From positions 1 to 51,653 of the forward strand of contig CACGVZ010000010.1 of assembly GCA_902576415.1 (NCBI GenBank): a stretch of 51,653 bases of DNA. The letters run 5' to 3'. This stretch comes from an uncultured Prochlorococcus sp. Its GTDB lineage: Bacteria; Cyanobacteriota; Cyanobacteriia; PCC-6307; Cyanobiaceae. The notes under the pieces are model-generated. The model was not told where the DNA came from, did not search any database, and saw only the letters and a program-made list of their open reading frames with translations. This document shows, in pieces, positions 15,510-23,561 of the stretch. Position 1 is the first letter of the stretch; each line of letters begins with the position of its first letter. The translations under genes and the position numbers were made by a program.

Positions 15510-15728
15510 ATGAAGTATCACAACAACAAACTATTTAATAGAGATCTTAAGCTAGCTATTAATCTTGCAATAAAAATAAAACATCAACATGACAAATCAA
15601 AAAATAATCCTAGAGATTATTCAGCTCTTCAATCATTCTTTACTAATGAACTATATGTTGATGGTGGAGTTGTAAGAATAAGATTAAATGTTGACAGGGG
15701 ATTTAAAATTATGACTGCTCAAACATAA
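15510..15728 (+). CDS. small basic protein (72 aa)
   Basis: Begins MKYHNNKLFNRDLKLAINLA and ends VRIRLNVDRGFKIMTAQT. Basic and Asn/Lys-rich, perhaps nucleic-acid binding. It directly follows the structured non-coding block and precedes the 271-aa acidic gene by 7 bases, so the two may form a basic/acidic pair. Unknown family. Confidence 0.6.
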   Translation: MKYHNNKLFNRDLKLAINLAIKIKHQHDKSKNNPRDYSALQSFFTNELYVDGGVVRIRLNVDRGFKIMTAQT

Positions 15729-15735
15729 TATAATT

Positions 15736-16551
15736 ATGTTCATCTTTAAAGTAGGATCTGATGAAGTTAAGGTAAGAACTTATAGAGAGTTTAAATATTT
15801 AAGTGACAAAGAAAAGATTTCTTATGTATGGGATGACTTGTGGCCAGATGATTTAGGAATGACCTGGATTGAAAAAGTTTTATATGATCATGATACAGGC
15901 GATTTAGGTTTGCCTGAAATATGGGATGAATATGTATCTGAATTTTATCCAGAAAAGTATAAAGAAATTGAAAATGAAGAACCTGAAGATATTCATAAAA
16001 AGAGAGAATCGATATTTGAATTTATAGATGACTTAGACGGTAAGGAATACTCAAGAGCACTGTTATTTCTAGTAAACAAAGTTTACGATGAGAGTCTTTT
16101 TTATGATTGGCTAATTGATTCTGTCAAAGAACAGGAAGATTTTACTCAAACTCATTTAGATGCGGATAAAAAAAATGAAGAATTTAAAAAAAAATATCAA
16201 ATCCCTGTTTCCGAAAAGATCAGAAGGGCTATAAAAACACTTTATTTGAACAAAAAAATTAATGAAGCTACATTTCAATGCTTCACAATAATTGCTGAGA
16301 ATCTTAAAAATAATGAGATTCAAGAAAAGAAAGAGGAATTTCTTGATGATATTTCATCCGTTGAGTCATTTGAAAATCAAATAAGAAGTGGTCTAAATTC
16401 TTTAGAGGAGGAAGAAGGAAGTGACGTAAACAAAATTTTTAAAATTAGACAATCAAAAAGATATGCGGATTTAAGTGAATTTTTAAATGATCTAGATTAC
16501 GAAATTATGCAAAAAGTATTTAATGAAATGATTAAAGAACAATTTGAATAA
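15736..16551 (+). CDS. acidic protein of unknown family (271 aa)
   Basis: Strongly acidic, with Trp-rich early part (YVWDDLWPDDLGMTWIEKVLYD) and helical remainder. The segments IFEFIDDLDGKEYSRALLFL and LSEFLNDLDYEIMQKVF echo the FI.dVDF modules duplicated in the 1234-aa protein, hinting at a shared fold or common system. No signal peptide or membrane helix. Last gene of the element 1 cargo. Confidence 0.75.
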   Translation: MFIFKVGSDEVKVRTYREFKYLSDKEKISYVWDDLWPDDLGMTWIEKVLYDHDTGDLGLPEIWDEYVSEFYPEKYKEIENEEPEDIHKKRESIFEFIDDLDGKEYSRALLFLVNKVYDESLFYDWLIDSVKEQEDFTQTHLDADKKNEEFKKKYQIPVSEKIRRAIKTLYLNKKINEATFQCFTIIAENLKNNEIQEKKEEFLDDISSVESFENQIRSGLNSLEEEEGSDVNKIFKIRQSKRYADLSEFLNDLDYEIMQKVFNEMIKEQFE

Positions 16552-16680
16552 ATTGATGATGATGATTAAAGATTCAATTAATGAGATATTTACTTACTAC
16601 TTCTACTGATTTTTAACTACTAAAAATTGATAATAAAAAATAGCACAAATTTCACAACCCTAATATCGCTACAGCAGGGA

Positions 16681-16710
16681 TTTAGATTAGCCCCCCTGGG
16701 GGGGTCTAAA
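16681..16710. repeat. G/C-tract foldback palindrome
   Basis: TTTAGA, then CCCCCC-T-GGGGGGG (16691-16704), then TCTAAA, giving nested inverted repeats of 6 + 6 bp with almost no loop. Unusual in roughly 30% GC DNA. No T-run follows, so it is not an obvious terminator. Possible protein-binding, origin or packaging site. Confidence 0.55.
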
Positions 16711-16818
16711 AGCCCCTAGAATAAGCCTCAGCCATAAAAAAGGTTACTATCAAGTTAGTATGCAGTCCCTAAATTCAAGGCATTTAGTTACCGTCAGCTA
16801 CGATTATACGTATTATAG

Positions 16819-17001
16819 TGGTCCTGCATTATTGATTTTTTTATAAAGGAAAAGCCAGTAATCGATTCTTTTTATATCCTATTAATAAGAAATTTATTTA
16901 TCTAGCGATCTGTTGCCTCAGTTATTACTTAGTTTTGTGAGCAATTGCTAATATGGTCCTGCAATTGGTACTGCAATTTGGTCCTGCACTGTGGTCCTGC
17001 A
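16819..17001 (+). repeat. putative integrase arm sites, right end of element 1
   Basis: TGGTCCTGCA at 16819-16828, 16954-16963, 16979-16988 and 16992-17001, plus variant TGGTACTGCA at 16966-16975. The last four are spaced 12-13 bp, just over one helical turn, and stop just before the att repeat. The same word occurs at the left end beside int. Confidence 0.7.
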
Positions 17002-17013
17002 CCACTAATAATG

Positions 17014-17112
17014 AAAAATAAAATACCTATCAAAAGCCTGTCATAACAAGCAGTTTGATAGGTAATACCGGATCCCCGTCAGTTCTCTGCTGCATCGACC
17101 TGGAAATGCCAG
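17014..17112. repeat. element 1 right att (within the 3' end of 6S RNA)
   Basis: Pairs with 8985-9084. The 40-bp identical core (17067-17106) forms the 3' part of the intact 6S RNA. Homology decays just after CTGGAAA, setting the likely crossover limits. Confidence 0.85.
17020..17064 (-). terminator. 6S RNA terminator
   Basis: Minus-strand stem TACCTATCAAA / TTTGATAGGTA (17024-17034 with 17054-17064), followed on the minus strand by a run of T and A. Lies directly behind the 6S RNA. The left att keeps a second, covarying version. Confidence 0.75.
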
Positions 17113-17241
17113 AAGAGGATTCAAAGTGGGCTTTCGTTTCCGATTACAAGATCGGTTTACTACCGCATCACGACAGTCTCCTCATGTCGAAAGAGAGTCA
17201 GATCAGAGCACATAAAGAAGAACTTAACCAAAGATCCAGTA
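17066..17241 (-). ncRNA. ssrS: 6S RNA
   Basis: Minus-strand RNA just downstream of purK, the known cyanobacterial position of the 6S gene. Its ends pair as a closing helix: ACTGGATC at 17240-17233 with GATCCGGT at 17074-17067. The interior is a long, imperfectly paired rod, as in 6S RNAs that mimic an open promoter and bind RNA polymerase holoenzyme. About 176 nt, near the usual 175-190 nt. Ends are approximate. It may be transcribed from its own promoter and by readthrough from purK. The 3' part was supplied by element 1 upon integration. Confidence 0.8.
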
Positions 17242-17262
17242 ATCTAACTCTAACTTATTTTT

Positions 17263-18453
17263 TTATGCATTTGGAGATGGCCAAATGTCTCTTACCATAG
17301 TTAATAAAAGTTGAGCCTCATCATATCTTTCTGAATGCGTTTTACCATTTAATAAAAATGTGATATGAGCCATTTTTCTTCCTAGAATTTCGCGAGATTT
17401 GCCATAACAATGCATATTAGAACCCTCAATTTGACATAACATTTTAATTCTGGTTTCCATTGAGATTGGGAAATTCTTTCTTAATCCCAGTAGATTTATC
17501 ATAATTGCCCCTTCACAGTTCATTTTAATTTCAGGTGGTATTATCCCAGAAGAAATGCAAACATATTGATCAAACTGACTAGAAGTGCAAGCTTCAATAG
17601 AGAAATGAGCTGAGTTATGTGTTCTAGGAGCTATTTCATTAATTAAAAGACCATTATCTCCATAGAAGAATTCAATAGCTAAAACTCCAACGTAATTAAG
17701 TTCATTGACTATTGAAGAGAAAATATTTATTGCAAATAAGTTCAAATCATATTCATTTATTCCAGGTGCAAGAACCCAATCACAAACATGATTTGATTGG
17801 AATGTCTCAACTATTGGAAAGAATCTTATCTTACCGGCCCTATCTCTCGAACCAACCAGAGCCAGTTCTTTTTCATACTCTATCCATTCTTCTATTAACC
17901 ATTCATCAGAATTATTCTCTGTTAAAAAAGAATCTAAATCCTCTTTTGTCTTTATTTTTCTGTTCCCTTTGCCGTCATATCCACCTTTATTTGATTTTGC
18001 CATTAGAGGGAAAGTCCAATTATTAATTTCCTCATCCGGGAGATTTTTAAAATCTTCAATACTTATCCATTTTGGACAGGGAATATTCATTCTATCTATT
18101 AATTTCTTTTGAGAAAACCTATCTACTAATGGCTTAATTGCATTAAGGCTTGGAACAAAAATATCGTTATTGTCAATTAAATTTAATTTATCAATTTTTA
18201 TCCATTCATTTTCAAAAATTATTTTTTCACACTCATTAATTAATGATTTATTACCTCTTATCTTTAAAGGATCAGCTTCTATGACATGATCTGCTTTTGA
18301 ACCAGCAGGATCATCACAAGATTTTGTTTGCACACATACTTCTAAATTCCTTTTTTTTGCTGCCTCGGTTAACATCAAAGCAAGTTGACCACCGCCAATT
18401 ATTCCTAGGGAATAATTTTTCTTAATATCGTTTATATTTTTTTTAAAACTCAT
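17263..18453 (-). CDS. purK: N5-carboxyaminoimidazole ribonucleotide synthase
   Basis: ATP-grasp enzyme of purine synthesis: AIR + ATP + bicarbonate gives N5-CAIR. The N-terminus LGIIGGGQLALMLTEAAKK (about residues 16-34) is the PurK-type nucleotide-binding start. The ATP-grasp body has PLMAKSNKGGYDGKGN (residues 149-164), IEEWIEYEKELAL and NEIAPRTHNSAHFSIEACTSSQFDQ near the active site. Full length at 396 aa. The 6S RNA follows about 20 bases downstream on the same strand; aroB diverges upstream. Confidence 0.96.
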   Translation of the reverse strand: MSFKKNINDIKKNYSLGIIGGGQLALMLTEAAKKRNLEVCVQTKSCDDPAGSKADHVIEADPLKIRGNKSLINECEKIIFENEWIKIDKLNLIDNNDIFVPSLNAIKPLVDRFSQKKLIDRMNIPCPKWISIEDFKNLPDEEINNWTFPLMAKSNKGGYDGKGNRKIKTKEDLDSFLTENNSDEWLIEEWIEYEKELALVGSRDRAGKIRFFPIVETFQSNHVCDWVLAPGINEYDLNLFAINIFSSIVNELNYVGVLAIEFFYGDNGLLINEIAPRTHNSAHFSIEACTSSQFDQYVCISSGIIPPEIKMNCEGAIMINLLGLRKNFPISMETRIKMLCQIEGSNMHCYGKSREILGRKMAHITFLLNGKTHSERYDEAQLLLTMVRDIWPSPNA

Positions 18454-18578
18454 AGCATGATTTTATTACCATTTCTAATTCTTAACAACTGAATTTTTAA
18501 GTATCTAGAGCTTAGATTTTGCTAATATATAAAATATTTAATACCAAATATTTATAAATTTTAACTAGGTAATCAATT

Positions 18579-19670
18579 GTGAATAAGAGAAAAATACTAG
18601 TCCCATTAGGTGATAAGTCATACGAAGTAATTCTAGAAGCAGGGATACTCAACAATATCAGCGAAGAACTCTTGAAAATTGGAATAACCAAGAACAGAAA
18701 AATACTTGTGATTTCAAATGAAGAAATATCAAATTTGTATGGAGAAAAATTCTTAAATAATTTAAAAGATAATCAATTTCAGGCAAAAATATTTCCTATC
18801 AAGGCTGGAGAATCATATAAAAACTTAAAAACCTTAAGTGAAATATATGATATTGCATTTGAATTTGGATTAGATAGAAATTCAATAATTATTGCTCTTG
18901 GAGGAGGAATTGTTGGAGACGTAAGTGGTTTTGCAGCTGCGACTTGGCTGAGAGGTATCGAATATATTCAGATTCCAACGACATTATTATCAATGGTTGA
19001 TTCATCTGTGGGAGGGAAAACGGGAGTAAATCATCCAAAAGGTAAGAATTTAATTGGAGCTTTCAATCAACCTAAAGCTGTTTTTATTGATCCGGAAACT
19101 TTAAAAAGTTTGCCCAAAAGAGAATTTAATGCCGGCATGGCCGAAGTAATAAAATACGGAGTAATAAGAGATAAAGAACTTTTCGAGTACTTAGAAATTG
19201 AAAAAAACAAGAATGAACTTATAAATCTCAAAAATGAATATCTAATTAAAATAATTAATAGTTCAATAAAAACGAAGTCCCATATTGTTTCTCAAGACGA
19301 ACATGAAAATGGTGTTAGAGCAATATTGAATTATGGTCATTCTTTTGGTCATGTTATTGAAAATTTATGTGGATACGGCAAATTTCTTCATGGTGAGGCA
19401 ATATCAATTGGTATGCATATTGCTGGAAAAATAGCAATTGAGAGAGGGTTATGGTCTAAAGAAGAATTAGAGAGACAGAACAATCTTTTGAAGAGTTACG
19501 ATCTTCCTACCGATATCCCAAAAATAAACAAAGAAGACGTTCTAACAATACTTATGGGCGATAAAAAAGTTCGAGATGGCAAAATGAGATTTATATTACC
19601 GAAAAAAATTGGTGCTGTGGATATATATGATGACGTAGAAGATTCATTATTTTTAAAGTTTTTTTCTTAA
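18579..19670 (+). CDS. aroB: 3-dehydroquinate synthase
   Basis: Second step of the shikimate pathway: DAHP to 3-dehydroquinate, NAD- and metal-dependent, cytosolic. GTG start. Motifs: [15 protein letters not shown] (NAD site), [19 protein letters not shown], the metal ligand region [11 protein letters not shown] and [10 protein letters not shown]. 363 aa, normal length. The gap to divergent purK (125 bp) holds both promoters. Confidence 0.97.
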   Translation: MNKRKILVPLGDKSYEVILEAGILNNISEELLKIGITKNRKILVISNEEISNLYGEKFLNNLKDNQFQAKIFPIKAGESYKNLKTLSEIYDIAFEFGLDRNSIIIALGGGIVGDVSGFAAATWLRGIEYIQIPTTLLSMVDSSVGGKTGVNHPKGKNLIGAFNQPKAVFIDPETLKSLPKREFNAGMAEVIKYGVIRDKELFEYLEIEKNKNELINLKNEYLIKIINSSIKTKSHIVSQDEHENGVRAILNYGHSFGHVIENLCGYGKFLHGEAISIGMHIAGKIAIERGLWSKEELERQNNLLKSYDLPTDIPKINKEDVLTILMGDKKVRDGKMRFILPKKIGAVDIYDDVEDSLFLKFFS

Positions 19671-20857
19671 CGCAAACAGGTTGAATTTAAATTCATTTTC
19701 TTCTCATTAAACTTTTTAAAAACAAACCACTTAAAATCGCCTAAACAAACAGGATCAACTAGTCTAAGTAATGCTTCTCTTCTTAAAAGGGCATTTGATA
19801 AATCCTCCTTAAATTCTTTCTGAATCTCATAAAGTCTCTCTGCTAATCCAAGTGCCAACAAAGCCTCTCCTTGTTTAGTTATTCCAACAGTATTAAATCC
19901 TAGATTCTCAGCATCATTAATTAAAGTTTCTATGCACACATGAGATGTTAAATCGCAATTTCCAGGAGAATCTAAAACATTATTCGTCATTTTTTGATTT
20001 TCATAAGAAACTATCGTCCCATCAGAATTATTAGAGTTGTAATATTTTTTTGATTCTTTAGCGTAATCAATTATCAATAAAATACCATTATTAATTTTTC
20101 CAAAGATAGCTTTTAACCATTTTGAGTTATCTATATGCCATTCTGTCGTCCATCCTTCAAGAGCATCTTCAGGCGGGATAGTGATCCCCAACTTACTTTT
20201 AGCAAGTTCAATACTTTTTTCCAATTCACTTGTGATTGGCATTTCATCAAAAAATAATTTATGAGATTTTTTGTCTATAGAAACTGCTTGACGAAGTAAT
20301 TTTCCTTTTGAAAAGGTTAATCTCTCGACTGGCAAAGCATCTAAAACCTCATTTGCAAGAACTATTCCATTTATATTATTTTCCTCTACTTCTTCCAAAC
20401 CTTTCCATGTAATATCAACACCTAAGTTTAAAAATTCATCCAATTTATTTTTTTGTTTTTCAACCATCCCTTCATTAGGTTCAATAATTACAAAAGAAAC
20501 TCCCGCCAACAAATTCTTGCTGTTTTCTAAAAAATAATTAATTAATCCACTCATAAAGCATCCATCTCCAGCTCCAAATTCAATTACAGTCAACTTCTGA
20601 TTAGATAAAAAACTGCTTTTGATCTGAATTAGCCAATCTTCTATTTGTTTACCGACCAAAAAAGCAAAATCATCAGATAAAGAGGGTGATGTGACAAAAT
20701 CTCCATTAACGCCTAACTCAGCTTTACCGGTGCCGTAATAACCATTAACTGGATCATTTAAAACAAAATTCATAAAGTCATAAAAACTTATAGTCCCACC
20801 CATTTTTATTATTTTTTTTACTAACCAATCTGGATTATTCGCGGGTAAGCTATTCAT
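19667..20857 (-). CDS. SAM-dependent methyltransferase, MidA/NDUFAF7 family
   Basis: 396 aa. Motif [16 protein letters not shown] binds [26 protein letters not shown] is the conserved DUF185 N-terminal block; [14 protein letters not shown] follows. Eukaryotic NDUFAF7 methylates an Arg of complex I, so a role in NDH assembly is plausible but inferred. The 3' end overlaps aroB by 4 bases (convergent). Confidence 0.9.
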   Translation of the reverse strand: MNSLPANNPDWLVKKIIKMGGTISFYDFMNFVLNDPVNGYYGTGKAELGVNGDFVTSPSLSDDFAFLVGKQIEDWLIQIKSSFLSNQKLTVIEFGAGDGCFMSGLINYFLENSKNLLAGVSFVIIEPNEGMVEKQKNKLDEFLNLGVDITWKGLEEVEENNINGIVLANEVLDALPVERLTFSKGKLLRQAVSIDKKSHKLFFDEMPITSELEKSIELAKSKLGITIPPEDALEGWTTEWHIDNSKWLKAIFGKINNGILLIIDYAKESKKYYNSNNSDGTIVSYENQKMTNNVLDSPGNCDLTSHVCIETLINDAENLGFNTVGITKQGEALLALGLAERLYEIQKEFKEDLSNALLRREALLRLVDPVCLGDFKWFVFKKFNEKKMNLNSTCLR

Positions 20858-20888
20858 TAGCGAAAATATAAAAAGATAAAACTTTTTT

Positions 20889-21686
20889 ATGCCTCCAAAG
20901 ATTAACTATTTATTGGGAATATTTCTATCTATATTAGTTTTAATTTCACATAAACCGGTTTTCGCCATAAATAATCCAAATCTCTTACCAGAAGAAAAAA
21001 CACCAGTAATTGATTTAGCTAAAACATTAAGCCCTAATCAGAAAAAATCTTTAGAGGACAAGCTCAATAATCTAGAAATTGAAAGTGGGTGGAAAATTAA
21101 ATATTTATCTCAGTTTGAGAGTTCTCCTGGTAGTGCAATAAAGGGCTATTGGGATTTAGATGAGACAAGTTTGTTGATAGTTGCAGATCCAAGAGGAGGA
21201 AATTTACTGAACTTTAACGTTGGAGAGGCTTATTTTAATTTTATGCCAAGGTTATTTTGGGTTGAACTTCAAACAAGATTTGGCAACCAATACTATGTGA
21301 AAGATCACGGGGAGGATGGTGCAGTATTAGGTGCAATTGATTCAGTAAAAATTTGCCTCGAAAGAGGAGGATGTCAAGTTGTCCCAGGCCTACCCAAAGA
21401 GCAATATATATGGACTTTATGTACATCTATTCTTGGAGGCTTAGTAGCAGGTTTCGCATCTGCTCCAAGAAAAGAAGGTCAAGTCATATCAATTGGATTT
21501 TTAGCTCTTCTTTCTCCTTTATGGGGAATGTTATTTGGAATTTTTGGTTTGGCACCGATAATATCCAGAACAAATGATTTATTACCTTTATTTAAAAATG
21601 GTTTAGCTTTTACAGCCGCAGGAATTGCTGGTTATATCTTGTCTCAAACATTATTTTCAAGATATGAAAAGCCCAAAAATACTTAA
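20889..21686 (+). CDS. Psb32-like TPM-domain membrane protein (265 aa)
   Basis: N-terminal signal (INYLLGIFLSILVLISHKPVFA) then a TPM domain (VIDLAKTLSPNQKKSLEDKL ... WKIKYLSQFE ... SLLIVADPRGGN ... GEAYFNF). Two or more C-terminal membrane helices follow (about 175-200, 200-225, 238-257). The architecture matches cyanobacterial/plastid Psb32, linked to protection and repair of photosystem II; TPM domains can have acid phosphatase activity. Transcribed divergently from the MidA-like gene. Confidence 0.85.
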   Translation: MPPKINYLLGIFLSILVLISHKPVFAINNPNLLPEEKTPVIDLAKTLSPNQKKSLEDKLNNLEIESGWKIKYLSQFESSPGSAIKGYWDLDETSLLIVADPRGGNLLNFNVGEAYFNFMPRLFWVELQTRFGNQYYVKDHGEDGAVLGAIDSVKICLERGGCQVVPGLPKEQYIWTLCTSILGGLVAGFASAPRKEGQVISIGFLALLSPLWGMLFGIFGLAPIISRTNDLLPLFKNGLAFTAAGIAGYILSQTLFSRYEKPKNT

Positions 21687-21709
21687 AATATGGACAAAAA
21701 TATCTAATC

Positions 21710-22543
21710 CTAAAAAAATTTCTCTTCTTCACGAATTTCACCAGATTCTGAATACCATCGATGAGAAACATGACTTAATCGCTTTTTTTTAAACTCAATC
21801 CATGAAAAGTTAATTAGTAATTTCCCATCTTCATCAGTTTTATATCTTGGCACCACTGCAGTGTTGAAATAAATTGTTCCTTTTCTATCAATTTTAAACA
21901 TCTCTCTTAAACCAAGATTTCTTTTAAGCCGGTTGTGCATATGACCAAAAATTACAAGATCAACTTTTCTTCTCTTTTGTATTTGAGAAATAGCCACAGA
22001 CAAATCTCTATCTCCCCAATCTAATGAGGGTAATTTCCAGTCTTTCCCGCAAATGCTTTTAGGTTCTGAGCCTAAACCCGAGGGGCCAGCATGAGACATA
22101 ATTATTAAAGGCATATTATCGACACTCTCTTCTGAACATTTGATGATTTTATTTATTGAATCTTGTTCAGTGATAGGTCCATAAACACCTTTAACTTCTT
22201 TCGAAAGATAATAGCCACCGCCAGAACTACATGGTCTAGCAGACAATAAATTTATTTGATTATCAAAAACTTTCAAATCCCATGCACAATTTTTTTCACC
22301 AAGAACACGTATCTGCTTTGAGAGAGTTTCGCCTGTAGAATCTTTCCCTCTATCATGATTCCCTAAAATCACAAAAGTAGGAATTTTGATCTCATTGATT
22401 TTTTTAATTATTTTGACACTCCCATCAGAAATATCACCAACAAATAAAACAATATTTGGTTTGATAATCGATAAAACTTTCAAGTCTAATTCAGACCATT
22501 GACCATGACAGTCACCAACAATAGCAATTTTTAAATTTGTCAG
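21710..22543 (-). CDS. metallophosphoesterase with non-canonical start
   Basis: Calcineurin-like phosphoesterase. The metal-binding motif IAIVGDCHGQWSELD (D-x-H) lies upstream of the first ATG (22483). Later motifs are FVGDISDG, ILGNHDRG, MSHAGPSG and IFGHMHNRL. The frame is open only back to a TAA a few codons above CTG 22543/ATT 22546, with no ATG, GTG or TTG before the DxH motif. A CTG or ATT start is therefore implied; the 5' end drawn is a best guess. From ATG 22483 the protein would lack its first metal ligands. Substrate unknown. Divergent from nadA. Confidence 0.8.
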   Translation of the reverse strand: MTNLKIAIVGDCHGQWSELDLKVLSIIKPNIVLFVGDISDGSVKIIKKINEIKIPTFVILGNHDRGKDSTGETLSKQIRVLGEKNCAWDLKVFDNQINLLSARPCSSGGGYYLSKEVKGVYGPITEQDSINKIIKCSEESVDNMPLIIMSHAGPSGLGSEPKSICGKDWKLPSLDWGDRDLSVAISQIQKRRKVDLVIFGHMHNRLKRNLGLREMFKIDRKGTIYFNTAVVPRYKTDEDGKLLINFSWIEFKKKRLSHVSHRWYSESGEIREEEKFF

Positions 22544-22646
22544 AATTTTTTCTGTTTAAAGGCATATAATCTATTTAGAGATATTCTAAATCCTGACCAG
22601 TATAACTTCTACTGCAAAACAGAAATCATTTCAAAACGAAGAGGAT

Positions 22647-23561
22647 TTGATTTCTGAAATAAAGGAGCATTGCAAAAAAGCTAATGCAATTATTCTTGCG
22701 CACTATTATCAAGCTCCAGAGATTCAGGAAATTGCAGATTTTATTGGCGATTCATTAGATCTTTCTAGGAAAGCTGCTAATAATGATGCAGATATAATAA
22801 TTTTTTGCGGCGTGCACTTCATGGCCGAAACCGCAAAAATACTTAGCCCTAATAAAACAGTCCTATTACCAGATATTGACGCAGGATGCTCATTAGCAGA
22901 CGATTGTCCCTCAGATAAATTTCAAAAGTTCAGGGAAGAAAATCCAGATCACTATGTCGTAAGTTATATAAATTGTACTGCAGAAGTAAAAGCTCAAAGT
23001 GATCTGATATGTACAAGCAGTAATGCAGTCTCATTAATTAAAAAAATACCTGAAGATAAAAAGATAATATTTGCTCCAGATCAGAACCTTGGGAGATGGG
23101 TAAAGAAAAATTCAGGAAGAGATCTTAAATTATGGCCTGGCAGCTGCATTGTTCATGAATCATTTAGTGAAGAAGCACTTCTAAAACTAAAATTTCAAAA
23201 TCCAGGATCAAAAGTCATTGCTCATCCTGAATGTAGTCAAAATTTACTAAATCTTTCAGACTTTATTGGATCAACAAGTAAGCTGCTTGATTTCATAAGT
23301 AAAGATCCATCTAAAACTTACATGGTACTAACTGAACCTGGAATAATTCATCAAATGAAAAAGAAAGAACCTAACAAAATTTTTATTGAAGTCCCCGACA
23401 TAGAAGGTTGTAAATGTAACGAGTGTCCATATATGAAATTAAATACTTTAGAAAAAATTCTAGATTGTTTGAAAAACAATTCGCCATCTATCGAACTTGA
23501 CCCAGAAATAATAAGAAAAGCCTATGTACCTATAAAGAGAATGCTGGATATGAGTAATTAA
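22647..23561 (+). CDS. nadA: quinolinate synthase A
   Basis: Condenses iminoaspartate with dihydroxyacetone phosphate to quinolinate for NAD synthesis; a [4Fe-4S] enzyme. Motifs: IILAHYYQAPEIQEIADFIGDSL near the N-terminus; cluster cysteines in YINCTAEVKA, HPEC and EGCKCNECPYMKL. TTG start drawn (304 aa). The same frame stays open upstream without ATG to a CTG near 22602, so the N-terminus could be about 15 residues longer. The 3' end overlaps ctpA (convergent). Confidence 0.95.
   Translation: MISEIKEHCKKANAIILAHYYQAPEIQEIADFIGDSLDLSRKAANNDADIIIFCGVHFMAETAKILSPNKTVLLPDIDAGCSLADDCPSDKFQKFREENPDHYVVSYINCTAEVKAQSDLICTSSNAVSLIKKIPEDKKIIFAPDQNLGRWVKKNSGRDLKLWPGSCIVHESFSEEALLKLKFQNPGSKVIAHPECSQNLLNLSDFIGSTSKLLDFISKDPSKTYMVLTEPGIIHQMKKKEPNKIFIEVPDIEGCKCNECPYMKLNTLEKILDCLKNNSPSIELDPEIIRKAYVPIKRMLDMSN

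Larger units (their letters stand above)
16552..17013. other. right-end non-coding region of element 1
   Basis: About 460 bases without a plausible gene. It includes a foldback of TTTAGA, CCCCCC/GGGGGG and TCTAAA (16681-16710), an ATACGTAT palindrome near 16806, and the arm-type repeat array at 16819-17001. Likely recombination and control DNA rather than coding sequence. Confidence 0.6.
9039..17106. mobile_element. integrative element 1, inserted in the 6S RNA gene (about 8.0 kb)
   Basis: Bounded by 40-bp perfect direct repeats (9039-9078 and 17067-17106) made of the 3' end of the 6S RNA gene. A tyrosine integrase lies directly inside the left repeat. TGGTCCTGCA-type repeats at both ends look like integrase arm sites. 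Cargo: 1234-, 269-, 72- and 271-aa proteins and a structured non-coding block. No replication, capsid or terminase gene is visible. Insertion leaves a full-length 6S RNA gene on the right. The unit is 8,028 bp from repeat start to repeat start. Resembles Prochlorococcus tRNA-targeting integrative elements, but with a non-tRNA target. Confidence 0.85.
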
